Assembly (NCBI GenBank): GCA_032718475.1
Contig: JAUCBJ010006282.1
Coordinates: 1 to 47,100 of the forward strand
Direction of reading: 5' to 3'
DNA length: 47,100 bases
DNA from: Nemertoderma westbladi
Lineage: Eukaryota; Xenacoelomorpha; Nemertodermatida; Nemertodermatidae
In this document: positions 45,401-47,100 of the stretch, one piece after another
Numbering within the stretch: the first letter of the stretch is position 1
Layout: the number at the start of each line of letters is the position of its first letter
Made by a program: the position numbers and the translations under genes
Notes under the pieces: model-generated
What the model was told of the DNA's origin: nothing
Database searches by the model: none
What the model saw: only the letters and a program-made list of their open reading frames with translations

Positions 45401-46384
45401 ATATGTTATATTACATTAGATGGTTGCTTTTTTTGACAGACAAATCAATGGACCGACAGTCCATTGATTCAGATGGTTCAAATTAACTTTGTTTCAAATT
45501 TGATATATATAATCTTGTGGGATCATCCATTCAATTAGCTAATCAAATTTATACAGTAGATATTAATATTGCATGAACGACATTCAAACTTCCTTAGCTC
45601 AATGTACGTGCGTGCAATATGAGTATCAGCTGGTTGCACTATTCCATTGGTATTTCGTGCGTACTGTATATCATCTTTGGCAAGAGATTTTATATACATT
45701 AAATAACATTTAATCAATATACGACTAAATACATCTTTTCGATTAATTGCGTTAATTGCACTTTTATTAAGCTACATATATTCCTGCTGTTGATACCGCT
45801 ACAATCTCATATATAATCTCATTAATATTTGTAGAATTTATTTATATTTCTTTTTAATGTATATCTCAGGGCTTTGTGTACAATGAGAGTACACCAAATG
45901 CAATTTATATTTTATTTTTACAGATTGGGTTGTCACAAAATCAGAAAACGAGACTGAGTATTTGCGCGACAAGTTTTTTCCTAAGATGGTCGCTTGTGAA
46001 ATCAAGAGGTGGGGAGCCTCTGGTGTGGAGGAGGAACAAGGAATGTGTGTTCTCGCTCCTAACGTTATAAACCAATATCTCTTCCTTTTGTACTGGTTCG
46101 CCATCGTCTTTGTTATCACCACCAACGTACTCAGTGTTACCATCACGCCATGGGGTATGTGTTACCTAAAAGGGAACTACAGAAAGTTCATCACCGTCTC
46201 CATGCTAAGCCGTAGTCCAACCTACTGGGCGATATTCAACACAGTTGGGTCCTCCGGGAGAATTATATTACTCATTCTTGCTACACATGCTAAACCGAAA
46301 ATATTCGAAGATATTATGAGAAAACTGGCGGTCAAAATGAAAGGAAACAAACTTCTTGATGATCACGAGGAATGCAGCGTGTGA
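21398..46384 (+). CDS. Innexin (gap-junction/hemichannel protein), six exons, 399 aa
   Basis: Join 21398-21449, 21727-21876, 22358-22532, 27459-27630, 40080-40269, 45924-46384. Innexins form plasma-membrane channels, either gap junctions or single-membrane hemichannels. Order: short cytoplasmic N-terminus; TM1 (~31-46, CFMFTLLCIFGTCV); first loop with the canonical cysteine pair C56 and C71 (IKCYGF, EDYCW) plus an unusual extra pair C102 and C115; TM2 opening with the innexin signature YQWVPF (132-137); cytoplasmic loop; TM3 (~213-231); second loop with C271 and C288 (FFPKMVACEI, GMCVL) and an N-E-T glycosylation sequon at 255-257; TM4 (~298-318); ~80-residue cytoplasmic tail. All junctions use GT-AG with matching phases (1,1,2,0,1). 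The length fits the family (about 350-420). Which innexin subtype it is cannot be told. Confidence 0.93.
21450..21726 (+). other. Innexin intron 1 (277 bp)
   Basis: GTTAGT donor, TTTTTTTTTAG acceptor. No feature seen inside. Confidence 0.8.
21727..21876 (+). CDS. Innexin exon 2
   Basis: Encodes residues 18-67: VTVDDSWDQLNRCF leading into TM1, then the start of the first extracellular loop with GNTIKCYGF (Cys56). Donor GTTAGT, phase 1. Confidence 0.92.
21877..22357 (+). other. Innexin intron 2 (481 bp)
   Basis: GTTAGT donor, CATTTAG acceptor. AT-rich, nothing else recognised. Confidence 0.8.
22358..22532 (+). CDS. Innexin exon 3
   Basis: Encodes residues 68-126 of the first extracellular loop: EDYCWTMGLYTIEEAYD with canonical Cys71, then MPPC (Cys102) and SECPDENQ (Cys115). 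Donor GTAACT, phase 2. Confidence 0.92.
22994..24887. repeat. Diverged inverted repeat pair flanking ~1.6 kb
   Basis: 22994-23134 and the reverse complement of 24755-24887 share TTAGTCCGGCAGCCAC, CCGAAAATTTTT, GACGGATT, GATGTTTTG, CTTAAT and TTGGGCA(A/T)TTTGAA in the same order. TTCTAGAAC palindromes lie just outside both arms (about 22650-22720 and 24935-24985), so the repeat may be longer. It suggests the decayed ends of a DNA transposon. The interior has no recognised coding sequence. Confidence 0.55.
25001..25095. repeat. Near-perfect hairpin, 44-bp arms, 7-nt loop
   Basis: Left arm 25001-25044 (AAATCACTAAATGGTGGAAT...) and right arm 25052-25095 pair with only two mismatches around a T-rich loop. 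It could be a foldback element or a transcribed small-RNA precursor, because it lies in the sense strand of an intron. Confidence 0.75.
25690..25860. repeat. TTCTAGAA-rich dispersed repeat
   Basis: Contains GTGTTCTATATAA, GTGTCCTAGAACC, GTGTTCTGGAAC and GTGTTCTAGAACAAAAA in close succession and ends GATAGCTAACACGTGATC. Related strings occur at 22640-22720, 24930-24990 and 2885-2965. Confidence 0.5.
26298..26700 (+). pseudogene. GC-rich retroelement C-terminal fragment in intron 3
   Basis: One + frame reads YRLTDSLLEARCRFKKNHYR, MDFTPLVGTTDGVWCLETQI, LLRHLAESL, RRRLLFALLRSSSLCLRGGR and ends at a stop at 26698-26700. From memory this is the C-terminal block of invertebrate reverse-transcriptase elements (FTP...VDG...E...FL..LA ... 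RLSFALLRA..LC.RG). It is clearly richer in GC than its surroundings, as expected of a transposon insert. No polymerase domain is attached. Confidence 0.5.
27171..27362 (+). repeat. 96-bp exact tandem duplication
   Basis: CATCTTTCCTCTGTAAGGTG starts both copies (27171 and 27267). The copies appear identical and end ~97 bp before exon 4. The minus-strand frame that doubles a 32-residue segment is a by-product. Confidence 0.9.
27459..27630 (+). CDS. Innexin exon 4
   Basis: Encodes residues 126-183: HLWYQWVPFYFWLAACAFYL (innexin signature and TM2), then the cytoplasmic loop ending DTQEKTTNK. Donor is AAG/GTGACC, weak after position +3 but in phase 0 as exon 5 requires. If not spliced here, the frame continues for 24 codons to a TAG at 27703-27705. 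Confidence 0.88.
27735..30744 (+). repeat. 26-bp minisatellite, left block (~115 units)
   Basis: Consensus unit GGGTGGCCATTAACATTAAA plus CAAACA. Many units carry shared variants (GGTAGCCATAAA, GGATGGCCAGTAATATT, AAGGTGGCCGTAAAC, ATAAGCAGGG). The variants recur in the same order in the right block, showing higher-order duplication. It begins about 105 bp after exon 4. Confidence 0.95.
30741..30744. repeat. TTAA target-site duplication, left
   Basis: TTAA directly abuts the transposon end and is part of the array unit (ACATTAAACAAAC). It is matched at 33700-33703. Confidence 0.85.
30745..33699 (-). mobile_element. Kolobok/Mutator-like DNA transposon, 2,955 bp, complete
   Basis: Terminal inverted repeats: left GGGGGAGGACACCCCA (30745-30760), right end reading GGGGGGAGGACACCCCA on the minus strand (33683-33699), with one G length difference. 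TTAA flanks both ends and belongs to the host array. A TTAA target is known for Kolobok (and piggyBac). The transposase type inside does not look like piggyBac. One long transposase frame fills the middle, with AT-rich noncoding ends (30761-31514 and 33255-33682). Confidence 0.88.
31515..33254 (-). CDS. DDE transposase, Mutator-like/Kolobok type, 579 aa
   Basis: An intact, uninterrupted frame. It would cut and paste the element by DDE chemistry in the nucleus. The likely catalytic residues are D223 in TFDATWQKRGHMS, D314 or D316 in LLSDGDSS, and E487 in NQNESIHGRLWNKC. These follow the Mutator-like transposase pattern (D-TWQ-RGH ... DGD ... NES-H). Possible zinc ligands are C107/C110 (ECETC), C258/C261 (SCYIC) with H271/C277, and the CINHIAKR motif at 340-347. 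A basic C-terminal stretch (residues 548-564) could be a nuclear signal. No THAP domain is seen at the N-terminus. The start at 33254 is the first ATG, and Met5 is an alternative. It lies antisense within the innexin intron. Confidence 0.85.
   Translation of the reverse strand: MSTRMPKLGGRKGTFAGTRKQEIVVNLPVEESDLIPEANQSSHTTDRLGVIGDAFTGPLIGSEGFQFVEYSTMKDCMSDIHRHHCGGVLKFTPNLQNGYYFNIFLECETCEYIYKFENVVNDISNHPNESKRRINTRTILAFLMIGGTHDTARRFSEAMEMPNPVNHSRWRVTLRRITDAVRNLAIGNCYNEAQKLRNKHGADTGNPISGNSESIYNVSVTFDATWQKRGHMSLYCVAYVMSADTGAVLDIFVVSKSCYICLHYSKLCTIHVPQHNCDINFRGSSNAMETFAAKQLWARSIERNRLRYTELLSDGDSSVFKELRENPPYGIEHPVKKYECINHIAKRVTNGLESVRKEKRIGGVNGLSQPRIRQLASYYRNTVVHHVSSVDYRTIDPDELENLIDTIIREVKATVFHYTNYPESQRERKHEDCPMRWCKAIQKDPTYKDKSFIKPEWHAHIMPVYNRLTDRNLLKRCLPGLTQNQNESIHGRLWNKCGKDKFQGRTTLEFHAYYTALVHNRGSSAAQILYMKLGLGPGVKMATGCKVRDRKRTSRSLLKRKSKKFRPENNDSAYKPGGF
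33700..38684 (+). repeat. 26-bp minisatellite, right block (~190 units)
   Basis: Same unit as the left block. It starts with the second TTAA copy, so the two blocks are one array split by the transposon. Variant order at 36081-36927 repeats that at 29898-30744 with a constant offset of 6,183 bp. The last units are GGTGGACATT variants, ending in GGTGGTTATAAAG. Confidence 0.95.
39049..39453. repeat. Two arrays of a 17-bp unit in opposite orientation, C-tract flanks
   Basis: 39078-39194 holds about seven degenerate units GCGTCCAACCTTCGCCC. 39292-39431 holds about eight units of the inverse, GGGCGAAGGTTG(C/G)(T/A)CGC. The ~97-bp spacer is unrelated. A C-rich tract begins the left array (39053-39072) and a long C run ends the right one (39436-39453). 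Confidence 0.75.
39454..40079. other. End of innexin intron 4, nothing recognised
   Basis: AT-rich. It ends in a good pyrimidine tract and acceptor (TTTTTTTCAG) before exon 5. Confidence 0.5.
40080..40269 (+). CDS. Innexin exon 5
   Basis: Encodes residues 184-247: VANWLYVVFSGYMRPKCY, then TM3 around AAIVVITKVLYLVISVGCFI and the GNFFTYGAG segment typical of the TM3-loop join. Donor GTAAGT, phase 1. Confidence 0.92.
40309..40488 (+). repeat. 37/35-bp minisatellite, left block
   Basis: About five units of CTCACATACTTACAGAGTAT then ACAGTAGTGGCCAGACA. A short form lacks TA after CATACT. It stops exactly where the hAT-like terminus begins. Confidence 0.9.
40871..41143 (+). repeat. ~92-bp direct repeat, 178 bp apart
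   Basis: 40871-40967 and 41049-41143 share GTATTTAAATTGCCGTGGTT and ATCAATTTAAGTATTATTAT with small differences. Probably noncoding hAT end sequence duplicated in tandem. Confidence 0.7.
41166..42050 (-). pseudogene. hAT transposase (ZMYM1-like), broken
   Basis: The 3' frame (41618-41166) contains FPNTEVALRIYLVLMTTNCS, GERTFSHLTRIKDVKRSTMH and ECELLHEIDFSALINEFA, the hAT C-terminal dimerisation region. Upstream frames give FKVNTFYVIIDKLQSALQKR and FGLLTSLHAFLDECRDKFDV. They are joined only through frameshifts near 41620 and 41760-41800. The catalytic N-terminal half and BED finger are absent. This is the form also found in ZMYM1-type host proteins, but here it is a dead transposon copy. Confidence 0.8.
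42165..42217. repeat. Perfect 26-bp-arm palindrome
   Basis: GGATTGAGGATGTTATTACT (42165 onward) is mirrored exactly to 42217 around a single central A. It sits at the junction between hAT remnant and minisatellite. Confidence 0.9.
42218..42905 (+). repeat. 37/35-bp minisatellite, right block (~19 units)
   Basis: Same unit as 40309-40488. Long (CATACTTACAGAG) and short (CATACTCAGAG) forms alternate irregularly. The encoded HSHTYRVYSSGQTLTY frames are by-products. Confidence 0.95.
42906..43429. other. Intron 5 sequence, nothing recognised
   Basis: No gene or element recognised. Confidence 0.35.
43430..44855 (-). mobile_element. tRNA-derived SINE, minus strand, with expanded tail
   Basis: Read on the minus strand, the tRNA-like head is at 44852-44785, with box A (AGCTCAGTTGGTTGAGCGC) and box B (AGGGTCGAATC). 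The body (CACTGGGGTCGAAAAAATGA, then AGATGAATTACTTAGAGC) matches the body of the SINE at 5064-5292. The tail then enters the tandem array at 44707. Beyond the array (about 43465-43430) the sequence TATCGAAAGAGGAGGAG resembles the final CTCGAAATGAGTTTGG of the first SINE. The array therefore lies inside the SINE tail. Confidence 0.7.
43465..44707 (-). repeat. GC-rich 36/31-bp minisatellite grown from the SINE tail
   Basis: About 37 units of two kinds: 36 bp (+ strand CTGCTACCCGAGGGTAGGGG then TGGGCGGTACTCCTAG) and 31 bp with CCGGG replacing AGGGGTGGG. On the minus strand the unit reads GCCCACCCCTACCCTCGGGT then AGCAGC. The first SINE tail reads GCCCACCTCTACCTTCGGGT then AACAGC, which is an almost exact match. 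The translated frames (PEGPGGTPSCFPRV) are by-products. Confidence 0.92.
45924..46384 (+). CDS. Innexin exon 6 (last coding exon)
   Basis: Encodes residues 247-399: second loop with the sequon SENETE, FFPKMVACEIKRWG and GMCVLAPNVINQ; TM4 (YLFLLYWFAIVFVITTNVLS); cytoplasmic tail ending HEECSV and TGA at 46382-46384. FP-MV-C-I...G...C-L--N--N is the innexin pattern just before TM4. Confidence 0.95.
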
Positions 46385-47000
46385 TTATTATCAACGATCA
46401 TGATGATAGCGAAACAATATCCCTCATTGAAATAATACCAGTCTTATTGGTCTTATTGGACCTATCTACCGTTTAAATTAGCTTTGAAATGAATTCACTT
46501 TTATCTATTCCAAGTTGCCAAAAATTCACATTTACAATGGTAGAATTTGATAGTTTAATATTACAACTCCTGGGATATTGTTAGCATTCTGACTCTGTGT
46601 ATTCACATATTGACATGTTCTGAGATGGTGATTCCTTGTACATTGTGCAACACGACTACCACCAAGTTGGTGAAGATGATGTACAGTACATGTAACAAAC
46701 TAGGAGATAATTTGGAGAAAAACAGTGGTATTTTATTCTTCCTTTTACGTTTGTTTTCGATTTTTCATTTCTTTTTTTTTATAAAAAAATAATTATAAAA
46801 ATGGTAACGTAACATGTGACGCGAAATTTTCTTACTTTACAACTGATTTCATTGTAGATTAGAAAATTAGGATATTTTTAACTATTGCTTGCTAATGAGT
46901 AGTCGGGAGATTCATCTACCATCTTTCGCGTACCTTTACTTTCCTCTTCCTTTATATTGTTGCTATTATCGTATCCATTATCCAACTCGCTCAATATTTA
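46385..47000 (+). other. Innexin 3' UTR / downstream flank
   Basis: AT-rich. I see no canonical AATAAA close to the stop, so the 3' end cannot be placed. No other gene is supported. Confidence 0.4.
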
Positions 47001-47100
47001 TCGCAGGGGGGTGGGGGTGGGGGGGGGGGGGGGGGGGGGGGGGTGGTTTCTCTTAAGGTTTCCATTATCCAACTCGCTCAATATTTATCGCAGGAGGCGG
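46972..47100 (+). repeat. Direct repeat flanking a poly(G) tract
   Basis: CATTATCCAACTCGCTCAAT and ATTTATCGCAGG occur at 46976-47007 and again at 47063-47095, 87 bp apart. Between them is an almost pure G run (about 47006-47052). The second copy continues into the window edge. Confidence 0.85.

Larger units (their letters stand above)
40270..45923 (+). other. Innexin intron 5 (5.7 kb)
   Basis: GTAAGT donor, TATTTTTACAG acceptor. Holds a 37/35-bp minisatellite in two blocks around a degraded hAT element and, further on, a SINE-derived GC-rich minisatellite. No other gene is supported. 45000-45923 is AT-rich with nothing recognised. Confidence 0.85.

Overview
The window is nuclear DNA from an AT-rich, repeat-laden invertebrate animal genome. 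The anchor gene is an innexin (the gap-junction/hemichannel family of invertebrates; vertebrate pannexins are homologues), on the + strand. It is split into six coding exons between 21398 and 46384. The exons join with compatible phases into exactly 1200 nt (399 codons plus stop). Its HLWYQWVPFYFW block, long first extracellular loop and extra cysteine pair remind me, from memory only, of ctenophore innexins. The phylum cannot be proved from this window.

Layout. 1-21.4 kb is intergenic and full of mobile-element debris: a hAT-like MITE (841-1503), a MITE with perfect 43-bp inverted ends (1651-2133), a tRNA-derived SINE (5064-5292), a broken non-LTR retrotransposon on the minus strand (7035-8305), an endonuclease fragment with a 141-bp in-frame tandem duplication (9650-10268), an L2/CR1-like LINE on the minus strand (10741-12660) that carries a second LINE family inserted with a 10-bp target-site duplication (11486-12444), more fragments of that second family (13290-13567, 14624-15602), and a 1.65-kb hexamer microsatellite (16911-18554). 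A 63-bp tandem repeat (20497-20825) lies about 0.6 kb before the innexin start codon.

21.4-46.4 kb is the innexin gene. Intron 3 (4.9 kb) holds foldback and inverted repeats and a GC-rich retroelement fragment. Intron 4 (12.4 kb) is mostly an 8-kb array of about 300 copies of a 26-bp unit. A 2,955-bp Kolobok/Mutator-like DNA transposon with an intact 579-codon transposase has landed in this array at a TTAA site. Intron 5 (5.7 kb) holds a 37/35-bp minisatellite interrupted by a degraded hAT element, and a GC-rich 36/31-bp minisatellite that appears to be an expanded piece of a SINE tail.

46.4-47.1 kb is 3' flank with a poly(G) tract between two copies of a short direct repeat.

Only two loci look like intact protein-coding sequence: the spliced innexin and the transposase nested inside its fourth intron on the opposite strand. 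The other long open frames are transposon relics or translated tandem repeats. The most unusual biology is structural: arrays inside the introns of one channel gene record array growth from a SINE, higher-order duplication, and transposon landing with an internal empty-site copy.
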